Shown one piece after another: positions 51,933 to 60,590 of a stretch of DNA of 64,000 nucleotides. Source of the stretch: Acidobacteriota bacterium (lineage in GTDB: Bacteria > Acidobacteriota > Vicinamibacteria > Vicinamibacterales > CAVVIG01); contig JADZED010000035.1 in assembly GCA_020850715.1 (NCBI GenBank), positions 1 to 64,000 on the forward strand. Direction: 5' to 3'. The translations under genes and the position numbers were made by a program. A model generated the notes under the pieces. It saw nothing but the letters and a program-made list of their open reading frames with translations, had not been told where the DNA came from and ran no database searches. Each line of letters begins with the position of its first letter. Within the stretch, counting starts at the first letter, position 1.

Positions 51933-53932
51933 TCGTGCTCGGGCAGGGTGAAGAAGAACGTGCTGCCGGCGTCCGGCTGGCTCTCGGCCCAGATCCGGCC
52001 GCCGTGCGCGTCCACCACTTCCTTCGCAATCGCGAGGCCGAGGCCGATCCCCCGGCGGTCGCCCGCTCGCGCCTGCCAGAAGCGATCGAAGATGTGCGGC
52101 AGGAGATCGCCGGCGATACCGGCGCCCGTGTCGGACACCCGGAAGACGACCTCGTGCCCGCGCGTTTCGGCCCCCAGTCCGATCCGCCCGCCGGCCGGCG
52201 TGAACTTGATCGCGTTCGCGATCAGATTGTCGAGCGCCTGGACGACCCGGTGGCGGTCCGCCCAGACCTCCGGCAGGTTCTCGGGCGCATCGACGGCGAT
52301 CAGGAGCGACGCCTCGGCGGCCGCCGGGGCGTGGCTGTCGCGACACTCGCTCAGCAGCGATCGGGGATCGGTCGCTTCGCGCGTCAGCGCGAGCCGCCCG
52401 GCGCGGACGCGACGAACCTCGAGGAGATCGGCGACCAGCCGGTTGGCCTTGTCGGAGGCCTGCCGAATCACGTCGATCGCCTGGGGCGCGGCCGCCATCG
52501 ACCCCGAGTCGAGGAACCGCTGCAGCAGCCCCGCCGCCGCTTTGATGGCGTGAAGCGGATTCCTCAGATCGTGGGCGACGACCCCGAGCACATCGTCTCG
52601 CGCCTCGACGGCGTCCTGGGCGGTGCGGTACAGCCGCGCGTTCTCGATGGCGAGCGTGGCGCGGCGCGCCAGATCTTCGGCCAGGCGGAGATCCTCCTGG
52701 GCGTATTCCCGTTCCGGCTTCGCCGCCAGGAAGATCAACGCGCCGATCACCAGGCCGCGCGCCAGCAGCGGCACGGCCATCAACGATTGCGCGTCGAGCG
52801 CCCGCAGCGCGCGGCGATGCTCCTCGTCCTGCGCGAACGCTTCGACGTCGGAGGCTTCGACGCGCGGCGTGACGATCGGCTTTCCGGTCTGGAGCACGGA
52901 CCAGGCCAGATGCGGCCGGCTCCGATCGAGCCGGACCCGCTCGAGCGCGTCGGCGAACCACGGCCGCTCGGCCGCCGCGTGCGCCACCGTCAGCCGCCGG
53001 ACCTCGCCGTCCTCACCGACCAGATCGACGATGCAGCAGTCGGCCAGCGAGCGGACCGACAGGGCGGCGATGTTCCGCAGCGTCTCCTCGTAGTCGAGCG
53101 TCCCGGCGAGCACCGCGCCCGCCTCGGCGAGAAACACCTGCCACCGCTCGGCGCGCTTGCGGTCCGTGATGTCGCGCCCCTCCGGCACGATGAACACGAC
53201 CTCGCCCCGATCGTTCCTGACCGGCATGAGCGAGAAGTCGATGACGGCCACGTGGCCGTCCGTCCGCCGGTGCGTCGTCTCGAGCCGGATGAAGTTGCCG
53301 CGCGCCGCCTCGCCGATCCACAGCCGCAGTCGCCCTGCCAGGATCGGATCGTGCGTCCACCAGGGGGTCTCCCAGAACGGGCGGCCGACGACCTCGTCTC
53401 GGCGCACGCCGGCGAACTCGAGCGCGCTCCGGTTCGCCTCGAGGAGCGTGCCGTCGGGCGCCAGCAGCCCGATGAGCTGGAACGCGTGCTCGAAGATGCC
53501 CCGTAGATAGCCGCTCTTGCGCTCGAGGTCCTCGCGCGCCTGCCGAAAGGACTGCTCGAGCTGCCGGTGCGCGGTGAGGTCGACGCCGCTGGCGAGGACG
53601 TACTCGAGGTGCCCGTCCGGGCCGGCGACCGGGGTGAAGGACCATCGAATCGTTCGCGTGCCGCCGAGGATCAGGCAGCCGGCAATCAGTTCAACCGGGC
53701 TGCCGGTTTCCTGCAGCCGCAGGAAGCCGGCGCGCACCTGCCCGATGTCCTCGTCGGCCAGGGGAAGCTCCCAGAGATGGCGGTTGCGGACGTCCCCGAG
53801 TGCAAGGCCGATGAGGTCGGTGCAGGCGGGATTCCACTGCACGATCCGCCCGTGCCGATCGAGCACGAGGGCGAGCGCCGCGACCTGCTCGCGCTCGTGG
53901 AGAGGTGCCGAAGAACCGGAGTTCGAGAGCAT
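51890..53932 (-). CDS. PAS-PAS-GAF sensor histidine kinase
   Basis: This 680-residue soluble kinase has PAS domains at about 17-125 and 150-275 (LVLDRHGRIVQWNPACTDLI; LLAPDGTLLEANRSALEFAG), GAF at about 295-455, and HisKA with VLGVVAHDLRNPLHAIKAAA. HATPase shows NLIANAIKFTPAGGRIGLG, SDTGAGIAGDLL and GIGLGLAIAKEVVDAHGGR. No receiver or response-regulator gene is adjacent. The frame is open far upstream, but homology fits the ATG at 53932. It is convergent with and overlaps czcA by 43 bp; a functional link to metals is not shown. Confidence 0.88.
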   Translation of the reverse strand: MLSNSGSSAPLHEREQVAALALVLDRHGRIVQWNPACTDLIGLALGDVRNRHLWELPLADEDIGQVRAGFLRLQETGSPVELIAGCLILGGTRTIRWSFTPVAGPDGHLEYVLASGVDLTAHRQLEQSFRQAREDLERKSGYLRGIFEHAFQLIGLLAPDGTLLEANRSALEFAGVRRDEVVGRPFWETPWWTHDPILAGRLRLWIGEAARGNFIRLETTHRRTDGHVAVIDFSLMPVRNDRGEVVFIVPEGRDITDRKRAERWQVFLAEAGAVLAGTLDYEETLRNIAALSVRSLADCCIVDLVGEDGEVRRLTVAHAAAERPWFADALERVRLDRSRPHLAWSVLQTGKPIVTPRVEASDVEAFAQDEEHRRALRALDAQSLMAVPLLARGLVIGALIFLAAKPEREYAQEDLRLAEDLARRATLAIENARLYRTAQDAVEARDDVLGVVAHDLRNPLHAIKAAAGLLQRFLDSGSMAAAPQAIDVIRQASDKANRLVADLLEVRRVRAGRLALTREATDPRSLLSECRDSHAPAAAEASLLIAVDAPENLPEVWADRHRVVQALDNLIANAIKFTPAGGRIGLGAETRGHEVVFRVSDTGAGIAGDLLPHIFDRFWQARAGDRRGIGLGLAIAKEVVDAHGGRIWAESQPDAGSTFFFTLPEHDQAASSCAPRSIRS

Positions 53933-54294
53933 CGATGAAGACGTGATGCGGTCCGTCTCCGCTACGGTATCGCGGCACCGACTCGAAGGCAAGGAGAGCG
54001 CGCGAGCGGGTCGGGGCGCGATAGTCCACGGGAATCCGCGAGCCTCCGTCAGATCTCGGCCGGACGTTTGTCGCGCGGATCGGACAGGTGATGACGTCGA
54101 TCGTGGAAATCTGCACGTTCTCCCGGGAATTCTTCGCGGCCGTGCGATCCAGTCTCGCATCCGCCGTTCCATCGTCGGCGTTGTCAGAGACTTGACGGAG
54201 GTGCGAACGCGTCTGCGTCGGTACGGGCGTTGCTCGAACGGTGATGGGTGAATTCGTCGAGACAAGCCGTAAGAGGCTTCCGAGGAGGTGTTCC
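53933..54294. other. divergent intergenic region before hsp20
   Basis: I see no gene in these 362 bp. A TTGACG lies at about 54193, but no convincing -10 partner was found. A strong GAGGAGG ribosome site at 54282-54288 serves the hsp20 gene. No CIRCE element was seen. Confidence 0.4.
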
Positions 54295-54810
54295 GTGACA
54301 GAGAAGAAGCAGGGTCTCGCGCCGGCTGGCGTGTTTCCGGATCCATTTGCGGCTCTCCGGAAGATGACATCCGAGCTCGATCGCGTGTTCGACGACTGGC
54401 CGTCGTTCGGCTGGCCGTCGCTGCGGTCGGTTGCGGGGCGCCCACCGGCCGCGTGGTCGCCGAAGATCGACGTATTCGAGAAGAACGGCCGCCTCGTTAC
54501 GAAGATCGACCTGCCGGGTGTGAAGAAGGAGGATGTCTCGGTGGAGGTGGCCGACGGGCAGCTTGCGCTCTCGGGGGAGCGGAAGCACGAAGCGGAGGAG
54601 AAGACCGACGATTTCTACCGGACCGAGCGGGAATACGGCAGCTTCTACCGCCGCGTGCCGCTCCCCGACGGTGTGAATGTCGACGATGTCAAGGCGACCT
54701 TCGCCGACGGCGTGCTCGAAGTGAGCGTGCCGATGCCGGCCCGGGCGGAAGCCAGGGCTCGCAAGGTGCAGATCGAGGAACCGGCCAAGACCGCCCGGAA
54801 CGCAGCGTGA
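54295..54810 (+). CDS. Hsp20/alpha-crystallin small heat-shock protein
   Basis: This 171-residue holdase has an N-terminal region with DPFAALRKMTSELDRVFDDW. The alpha-crystallin domain (about 60-150) contains KIDVFEKNGRLVTKIDLPGV, LSGERKHEAEEK and YRTEREYGSFYRRVPLPDGV, and ADGVLEVSVPMP ends it. I start at GTG 54295 because GAGGAGG lies seven bases before it; the frame is open earlier. It is probably cotranscribed with the CBS gene 11 nt downstream. Confidence 0.92.
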   Translation: MTEKKQGLAPAGVFPDPFAALRKMTSELDRVFDDWPSFGWPSLRSVAGRPPAAWSPKIDVFEKNGRLVTKIDLPGVKKEDVSVEVADGQLALSGERKHEAEEKTDDFYRTEREYGSFYRRVPLPDGVNVDDVKATFADGVLEVSVPMPARAEARARKVQIEEPAKTARNAA

Positions 54811-54821
54811 GGCAGAGAGCC

Positions 54822-55283
54822 ATGAAGATCAAGGACATCATGACGGCCGAGCCCCGGACCTGCGCGCCGGGGACGAATCTCGCCGCGGCGGCCGCGCTGA
54901 TGCTGGACGCCGACTGCGGCATCCTGCCGGTGGTCGAGAACGGCAGGCTGGTGGGCGTGGTGACCGACCGCGACATGTACATCGCGCTCGCGACGCGAGA
55001 TGTGCGCGCGTCAGAGCTCACGGCCGGCGATGTCGCCAGGTCGCCGGTCTTCACTTGCACTCCAGACGACGAGGTCCACGCCGCGCTGGCGATCATGAAG
55101 CAGCACCGCATCCGCCGGCTGCCCGTCGAAGGCTTCGGGGGCGCGATGCTGGGCATCGTCTCGATGAACGACATCCTGCTCGCCGCGGGCGCCCGCAAGC
55201 CCGTACGCGACGCCGAGGTCCTGAACACCCTCCAGGCCATCTGCGCCCATCAGGACTCGGCGTCGCGCATTGCGGCGGCCTGA
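54822..55283 (+). CDS. two-CBS-domain protein
   Basis: This 153-residue protein is a stand-alone CBS pair (IKDIMTAEPRTCAPGTNLAA, ILPVVENGRLVGVVTDRDMY; then AGDVARSPVFTCTPDDEVHA, IRRLPVEGFGGAMLGIVSMN). Such modules bind adenine nucleotides and regulate partner proteins. It follows hsp20 by 11 nt, which suggests a stress role. A strong hairpin at 55304-55332 ends the unit. Confidence 0.9.
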   Translation: MKIKDIMTAEPRTCAPGTNLAAAAALMLDADCGILPVVENGRLVGVVTDRDMYIALATRDVRASELTAGDVARSPVFTCTPDDEVHAALAIMKQHRIRRLPVEGFGGAMLGIVSMNDILLAAGARKPVRDAEVLNTLQAICAHQDSASRIAAA

Positions 55284-55303
55284 CACGACCGTCGGCCTCA
55301 GCG

Positions 55304-55332
55304 TCACCGATCCGGCGACGCCGGATCGGTGA
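55304..55332. terminator. 13-bp-stem hairpin between convergent genes
   Basis: TCACCGATCCGGC-gac-GCCGGATCGGTGA is a perfect inverted repeat lying between the ends of the CBS gene (plus) and the gene at 55352 (minus). The position suits a bidirectional terminator, but no T-run follows on either strand. Confidence 0.6.
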
Positions 55333-55351
55333 TCCCGCCCTGCGAGGAGGA

Positions 55352-55696
55352 TCAGCACGCGCGGGGAGGCGGCCGCCGGTACAACATGTAGCTGAAGCGG
55401 CCGCGCAGCCAGGCCTCGCACGTCGCATCGTCGTGCCTGGTGTCGATCGCTTCGTCGTGGACGTGCGCGAAATCGCCGCCCAGGCGCCGGACTTCCTGGG
55501 CCAGCAGGGTGGCGGCGTTGGCCATGAGCTCGGCGTAGCATCGATCCCAGAGCTCGTCGCGGTGATCGATGGTCCCGGAGACGCGTCCGCTGGCGGCTTC
55601 GATCGTGTGCGCCGACAGCGGCTCCGCATCGACCGGCGGCAGGTCTCGATGCCAGTAGACGGTCTTCGGCGCCGGGTCGAGTACGATCGCTTTCAT
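55352..55696 (-). CDS. conserved hypothetical protein
   Basis: This 114-residue soluble protein contains VYWHRDLPPVDAEPLSAHTI, AHVHDEAIDTRHDDATCEAW and WLRGRFSYMLYRRPP. I recognise no family. Several histidines and acidic residues could bind metal, but this is only a visual impression. It is convergent with the CBS gene across the 55304-55332 hairpin. Confidence 0.6.
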   Translation of the reverse strand: MKAIVLDPAPKTVYWHRDLPPVDAEPLSAHTIEAASGRVSGTIDHRDELWDRCYAELMANAATLLAQEVRRLGGDFAHVHDEAIDTRHDDATCEAWLRGRFSYMLYRRPPPRAC

Positions 55697-55817
55697 GGCA
55701 CCCCTGCGAACGGGCCTTGCAACCGCCGGGCCCGGCGTCAATCCGCGGGGTGCCGGATCGCTGGAGAACCAGATCGATTGAGCCGAGGTCTTGCGCGACC
55801 CTGGCTGGGAGTCTTCG

Positions 55818-56234
55818 ATGAACGAGTCGAATTACGGGCTGCGCATGGAGCTGCCGCTCGATTACGAGCGCGCCGTGGAGCGAACGATCGCCGCATTGAA
55901 GGAGGAGGGGTTTGGCGTCCTGACGACGATTGACGTGCGGCGGACGCTGAAGGAGAAACTGGATGCAGACTTCCGGCGTTACATCATCCTGGGCGCGTGC
56001 AATCCGCCGCTCGCCAGCCGCGCGCTGCAGGCCGAGACCGAGATCGGCCTGCTGCTTCCCTGCAACGTGATCGTGTACGAGAGCGGCGAGGGCCGGAGCA
56101 TCGTCGCGGCGCTTGCGCCGCAGACGATGATCCGGCTCGTCGGCGAGAACGCCGCGCTCGCCGCGGTCGCGGGCGAAGCCGACCAGCGACTGCGGCGCGC
56201 CTTGCACAGACTGGACGTGCCGACCGGCCAGTGA
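55818..56234 (+). CDS. DUF302-domain protein
   Basis: This 138-residue protein matches the DUF302 pattern: YERAVERTIAALKEEGFGVL, TTIDVRRTLKEKLDADFRRY, ILGACNPPLASRALQAETEI and GLLLPCNVIVYE. The family is of unknown function, and some members accompany sulfur or stress genes. It lies in the stress-gene group but with its own spacing. No signal peptide was seen. Confidence 0.88.
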   Translation: MNESNYGLRMELPLDYERAVERTIAALKEEGFGVLTTIDVRRTLKEKLDADFRRYIILGACNPPLASRALQAETEIGLLLPCNVIVYESGEGRSIVAALAPQTMIRLVGENAALAAVAGEADQRLRRALHRLDVPTGQ

Positions 56235-56444
56235 ACCGTCCGGCGACTGTGAAGCGCCGCGCACGGGGTCGGTCCGCGAACAGCCCCACTCAGGGGCGCC
56301 CCACCGCGCCCGCTCCGCGGCGGGGCCCTGGTGCTGTCGCTGGGCGAACTGCGCGCCATGGGCTTCGGCTAAGTACCGAACGGGGCGGTCCCGTTCGCGG
56401 CCATCAGCGCCCGCCTCGCAAACGCTCCGCGACCGGCCGCCGGC

Positions 56445-57497
56445 TCAGGGGCGCGCTTCGAGCACGAGATTGAACGGCGTTTCGGTGGCGCGCCGGAACC
56501 TGCTGAAACCGCCCTCGTTCATGAACAGTTCGCGGAGCCGGCGTTCGCCGGCCTGGGCACCGAGCGCCGGCCCCTGTTTCGCGAGCGAGACCGGCACGCA
56601 GACCATCGTCGACGCGGCGTAGAAGACGCGCCCCACCGGGTTGAGATTCTCCTCGAGCCGATCGTTGGCGAACGGCTCGATCACCATCACGTGCCCGTCG
56701 GGAGCGAGCGATTCGCGCGCGTGCCGCGCCGCGCCTGCCGGATCTGCCATGTCGTGCACGCAGTCGAAGAACGCGATCAGATCGTACGCGCCGCCGTTGT
56801 AGGAGGTTGCGTCGGCCACCTCGAAGCTCGCGTTGGAGACGCCCGCGTCCCTCGCGCGCTGGCGCGCCGTCTCGATCGACGCGGCGTGATAGTCGATGCC
56901 GACAAACGCCGAGTCGGGATAGGTGCGCGCCATCAGAATCGTGCTCGCACCGTGGCCGCAGCCGACGTCGGCGACGCGGGCACCCGCCTTCAGCTTGTCC
57001 ATCGCGCCATCGAGGGCCGGCAGCCACGCGCTCAGGAGATTCGTGTTGTAGCTGGCGCGGAAGAAACGCTCCGTACCGTGGAACAGGCAGGCGTGATGTT
57101 CGCCCCATTCCATGCCGCCGCCGGTCCGGAAGTTCTCGAGCGCCCGCTCCCGCACGTGGAACAGATCGCGGACGATGGCGTACGCGCCCGGGAGATCGAC
57201 GGGGCCGTCTGGATCGGCGAGGCAGAGCGCCTGCTCGGGAGTCAGCGAGAAGGCCTCGGTGGCGGCGTCGTACTCCACATATCCGCCGGAGGCCTGATTG
57301 GCCAGCCACTCGCGCGCATAACGCTCGTGGGTGCCGGTGGCGGCGGCGAGCTCGCCGGCCGTGCGGGGCTTCTCTGCGAGCGCTTTGTAGTACCCGAGCT
57401 CGTCGCCGATCGACACCAGGACGGCGCTGACCGCGGCCCCGAGATCGCCGACCGCTTTGCCGAGAAACGCATTGAGACGCTGTTCGTCGATCGCCAT
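56445..57497 (-). CDS. SAM-dependent methyltransferase with winged-helix N-domain
   Basis: This 350-residue protein has an N-terminal dimerisation/winged-helix region (AELAAATGTHERYAREWLAN), as in O-methyltransferases. A class-I SAM fold follows: ARVADVGCGHGASTILMART, FVGIDYHAASIETARQRARD, YDLIAFFDCVHDMADPAG and LAPDGHVMVIEPFANDRLEE. The substrate is unknown. A GGGAGGG ribosome site precedes the ATG, and three 17-bp direct repeats lie just upstream (57514-57564). Confidence 0.88.
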   Translation of the reverse strand: MAIDEQRLNAFLGKAVGDLGAAVSAVLVSIGDELGYYKALAEKPRTAGELAAATGTHERYAREWLANQASGGYVEYDAATEAFSLTPEQALCLADPDGPVDLPGAYAIVRDLFHVRERALENFRTGGGMEWGEHHACLFHGTERFFRASYNTNLLSAWLPALDGAMDKLKAGARVADVGCGHGASTILMARTYPDSAFVGIDYHAASIETARQRARDAGVSNASFEVADATSYNGGAYDLIAFFDCVHDMADPAGAARHARESLAPDGHVMVIEPFANDRLEENLNPVGRVFYAASTMVCVPVSLAKQGPALGAQAGERRLRELFMNEGGFSRFRRATETPFNLVLEARP

Positions 57498-57513
57498 GTT
57501 GCCCTCCCCACAT

Positions 57514-57564
57514 GTGCTGCGTGAACGTCTGTACCGCGCGAACGTCTGTGCTGCGTGAACGCCT
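57514..57564 (-). repeat. three tandem 17-bp direct repeats upstream of methyltransferase
   Basis: On the minus strand the unit AGACGTTCACGCAGCAC occurs three times head to tail (57514-57530, 57531-57547, 57548-57564) with three to four substitutions in the middle copy and one in the last. The array ends 16 bp before the start codon, a position suited to a repressor operator or iteron-like site. The rest of the 57565-57773 gap holds nothing recognisable. Confidence 0.7.
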
Positions 57565-57773
57565 GAACTACGGCTGAGCTGGCGCGCACTGAAGCGCGCC
57601 GGAGGGCGGCATTGTACGGCCGCAGGGCCAGGAGAGCGCCGAGAAGAATCCGCAGGAGATCGCGTGCCAGGCTTGCACGTCGCAGGCCCGGAAATTCAGG
57701 ATGTCACAGGAGTTCTGGAGGCCGGGACAGGCTCACCCCACGACGCATCGCCAGAGCCCGAACGCTCGAACGA

Positions 57774-59315
57774 TCACGATCGGTGCGATACCAGCGCGAG
57801 CGCGTGGCGCAGCACGTCTGACGGCGGCGCCGAAGCGTCGACCCTGAGCCAGCCGCCGATCTCGCCCGTACCCTGTGCGCGCTGCGCGCGGATCACCGCG
57901 GCGTCCGCGTCCGACGGATCGTTCCTGCGGGGCTCGGCCCGCGCGATGAGCACGGACTCCGGCGCCTCGAGCCAGAACCCGACGAACGTCCGCGAGAGGC
58001 GGGCCGCCACCTCTTCGATCGCGCGACGATCCTCCTCGCGGGCATGGACGGCGTCCACGACGACGCTGTGGCCCTCGCGGATGATGGCGGCGGCGCGCTC
58101 CGCCAGCAGGGCGTACACGCGTCGCGACACCTCCGGCGCATAGCCCTCGGCACCGAGCGGCTCGAGCATCGGAACGCCGAGCAGTCGCTTGCGGATCTCG
58201 TCGCTTCGGAGCAGCACGGCGCCTGGCACCGCGCCGACAGAGGGTGCCAGCGCCTGCGCGAGCGTCGACTTGCCGGAACCGGAGAATCCGCCCACCGCAA
58301 TCAGCGACGCGTCGGGCGGGTGCAGGAGCGCCTGGGCCATGGCGAGATACTCCCTCGCGAGGTCCTGCAGCTCGCTGTGCCTGGTGTCCTTCTCCGGCTG
58401 CAGGCGCGCGGCAGTCGCGCTCGTCTTCGCGCGCACCGCCGCACGGCACGAGAGAAACAGCGGCAGCAGCGCGACGCCGCCGAAATCGGTCGTCTCGGCC
58501 AGGTACCGGTTCCACACGGCGTTGGCATGCCGCGGAAGGCGCCGGCGCCAGAGGTCCATCAGCAGGAATGCGAGATCGTAGAGGACGTCGATGCAGGCGA
58601 TCTCGTCGTTGAACTCGATCGCGTCGAACAGCGTCGGCCGCCCGTCGAGCAGGACGATGTTGCGCAGGTGAAGATCGCCGTGGCACTGGCGCACGAGGCC
58701 GGCCGCGCGGCGCCGCTCGAGCAGCGCCGCGCGCCGATCGAGCTCGCCGCGGGCGTCGTCGATTGCCCTGGCCGCCGCCGATCGATCCAGGCATCCGTTC
58801 CCGAACTCGGCGAACCCGGCGGCGTTGCCCTCGATCACCCACGCCATCCCCGCGCGTCCGCCGTGGTCGGGGCGCGGCGCGGCCGTCGCGTGGAATGCGG
58901 CGATCGACGCCGCCAGCGGCGGCATCAGGTCTGGATCGAGGCGGCCGGCGACCGCCAGACGATCGAACACCGCTTCCTGCGGAAAGCGATTCATCGCCAC
59001 AACCCAGTCGACCGGCGTCCCACCGCCGCCCAGCGTCAAGGACCCATCTACGTGGCGGGCGACCGGAAGGACGCCGCGATACAACGCGGGCGCCGTACGC
59101 CGGTTCAGGCGCACCTCGGCTTCGCAGCAGGCGCGCCGCCGCTCCGGCGTGGAGAAGTCGAGGTAGTCGTAGCGGACCGCCCGCTTCAGCTTGTAGGCGC
59201 GCTGCCCGGCGAGGAACACGATCGACGCGTGCGTGTCGATGCGTTCGACCGGCGCGCCGCCGTACGCCGCCGGGTCTGCGAGAAAGGCGATGACGGCGGC
59301 CTGTCCGTCCCGCAT
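57774..59315 (-). CDS. aminoglycoside-phosphotransferase-like / P-loop kinase fusion
   Basis: This 513-residue protein has an N-terminal APH-type domain (about 1-320) with the Lys in AYKLKRAVRYDYLDF, the catalytic loop VRQCHGDLHLRNIVLLDGRP and metal-binding FDAIEFNDE. The C-terminal P-loop kinase domain (about 340-513) has Walker A VGGFSGSGKSTLAQALA and a zeta-toxin/gluconate-kinase-like layout (REGHSVVVDAVHAREEDRRA). Such fusions are common in bacteria; their substrate is unknown. The nearby OsmC gene is in the same direction 12 nt upstream, so they form a unit. Confidence 0.87.
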   Translation of the reverse strand: MRDGQAAVIAFLADPAAYGGAPVERIDTHASIVFLAGQRAYKLKRAVRYDYLDFSTPERRRACCEAEVRLNRRTAPALYRGVLPVARHVDGSLTLGGGGTPVDWVVAMNRFPQEAVFDRLAVAGRLDPDLMPPLAASIAAFHATAAPRPDHGGRAGMAWVIEGNAAGFAEFGNGCLDRSAAARAIDDARGELDRRAALLERRRAAGLVRQCHGDLHLRNIVLLDGRPTLFDAIEFNDEIACIDVLYDLAFLLMDLWRRRLPRHANAVWNRYLAETTDFGGVALLPLFLSCRAAVRAKTSATAARLQPEKDTRHSELQDLAREYLAMAQALLHPPDASLIAVGGFSGSGKSTLAQALAPSVGAVPGAVLLRSDEIRKRLLGVPMLEPLGAEGYAPEVSRRVYALLAERAAAIIREGHSVVVDAVHAREEDRRAIEEVAARLSRTFVGFWLEAPESVLIARAEPRRNDPSDADAAVIRAQRAQGTGEIGGWLRVDASAPPSDVLRHALALVSHRS

Positions 59316-59327
59316 GAGCGAAGCCGC

Positions 59328-59801
59328 TCAGGAACCGCCGGAGACCGGCGCCTGCGCCCGATGGGCGGCGGCGACAATCACCTCGATCTCCAGCCGCACG
59401 GGCGTCGACAGCGACGCGGAGATGAGACAGGCCTTCTCGGCTTTCTCGACCGCCCGGCGCGCACGCTCCACGTCGGTGCCGGCCGGGACGGCGAGGCGCG
59501 GCCGGAGCACGATCTCGGTGAAGCGCGTGACGCCATCCTGGCGGTCCACGGTGCCGGCGGCTTCGACGTCGAGCGCGGAGAATTCCAGCTTCGACAGGCG
59601 CGCGACCGCACGCAGCGTGAACGCAAGGCAAGCCTGCACCGAGGCGAGCAGCAGGTGCTCGGGACCCCAGGCGTCGCCCGGTCCGTCGAAATCCGCAGGC
59701 GGCGCCATGCGCAGCTCAGGCACCCCTGGCGTGGAGACCTGCGCATAGCCGGATGGCCCGCCCATGAGATGCACCTCGTAGCGATGCGGCAACGGCTTCA
59801 T
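59328..59801 (-). CDS. OsmC/Ohr-family peroxiredoxin-like protein
   Basis: This 157-residue protein resembles OsmC: PELRMAPPADFDGPGDAWGP, EHLLLASVQACLAFTLRAVA with the resolving Cys, and a second Cys in EKAEKACLISASLSTPVRLE. The pair fits a dithiol hydroperoxide reductase. The gene is the first of a two-gene unit with the kinase fusion. Its upstream gap (59802-60095) shows no gene. Confidence 0.88.
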   Translation of the reverse strand: MKPLPHRYEVHLMGGPSGYAQVSTPGVPELRMAPPADFDGPGDAWGPEHLLLASVQACLAFTLRAVARLSKLEFSALDVEAAGTVDRQDGVTRFTEIVLRPRLAVPAGTDVERARRAVEKAEKACLISASLSTPVRLEIEVIVAAAHRAQAPVSGGS

Positions 59802-60095
59802 GGCGCGTGTTCGACCTCCTGTTGGCTGGGCCCCCGACCGGTGCGACGAGCTGAACGGCGTGCCGGCGCACGCTGGACGGAGCAAGCGACGTGCCCGCCC
59901 AGCGCCGGTACCGGCGCGCCGGGCGCGTCCTGACCGGCGCCACTCGATGGGAAAAATTCGGCAACGCTCGGAAAAGCTTCCGAAGTGTCGCGAACGACCT
60001 CGCGATGAGGCGCGATCGGTCGCACTCGACCGGGTATCCGGTTTGCTAACGTCCAGGGAACGCCCCGATCGGCGGCCCCTCTTGGAGGATGGATC

Positions 60096-60590
60096 ATGAC
60101 GCGCCCGACTTGGCTCCTCGTCGGATGTCTGTGCCTCGCTTTCGGCCTCGGCCCCGGCAGCCGCGTGTCGGCGCAGCCGGCGCAGCGTCACGACATGAGT
60201 CAGATGATGGGGCAGGCAACGACGCCCATGTACGACTCGAAGAGCGAAACCACCATCAAGGGTACGGTCGAGAAGGTCGAGGAGACGGCGCCGGGGGGCG
60301 CCATGGGCCGCGGCCGCGGCCGCGGCATGGGCCAGGGCATGGGCGGAACGCACATGATCGTGAAGACCGACAGCGGATCGGTCGTTGTGCACCTGGGGCC
60401 CACCGCGTTTCTCGCCGAGCACGATCTGAAGATTGCCGACGGCGACCGGGTCGAGGTGCTCGGGTCGCGGGTGGCGATGGGCGGCGAGGACGTCGTGATC
60501 GCGCGCGAGATCACGAGCGGCGGTAAGACGCTGACGCTGCGCGATGCCTCAGGCCGGCCGCTGTGGCGCATGCAGCCAGGACCGAAGTGA
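60096..60590 (+). CDS. exported Met/Gly-rich small protein
   Basis: This 164-residue protein has a signal peptide ending near VSAQPAQ, a Met/Gly/Arg-rich stretch (MGRGRGRGMGQGMGG) and beta-rich ends (ETTIKGTVEKVEE; MIVKTDSGSVVVHLGPTAFL; KIADGDRVEVLGSRV) that look like an OB-type fold. The Met-rich part could bind copper or silver; that is a guess. It overlaps the diguanylate cyclase by GTGA. Confidence 0.7.
   Translation: MTRPTWLLVGCLCLAFGLGPGSRVSAQPAQRHDMSQMMGQATTPMYDSKSETTIKGTVEKVEETAPGGAMGRGRGRGMGQGMGGTHMIVKTDSGSVVVHLGPTAFLAEHDLKIADGDRVEVLGSRVAMGGEDVVIAREITSGGKTLTLRDASGRPLWRMQPGPK

Noticed and set aside
48813-52961. Minus-strand open frame of about 1380 codons opposite czcA
   Set aside because: It is His/Arg/Asp-rich with no domain sense and is the GC-rich shadow of czcA. 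Only the frame that begins at 53932 and ends at 51890 is a real minus-strand gene.
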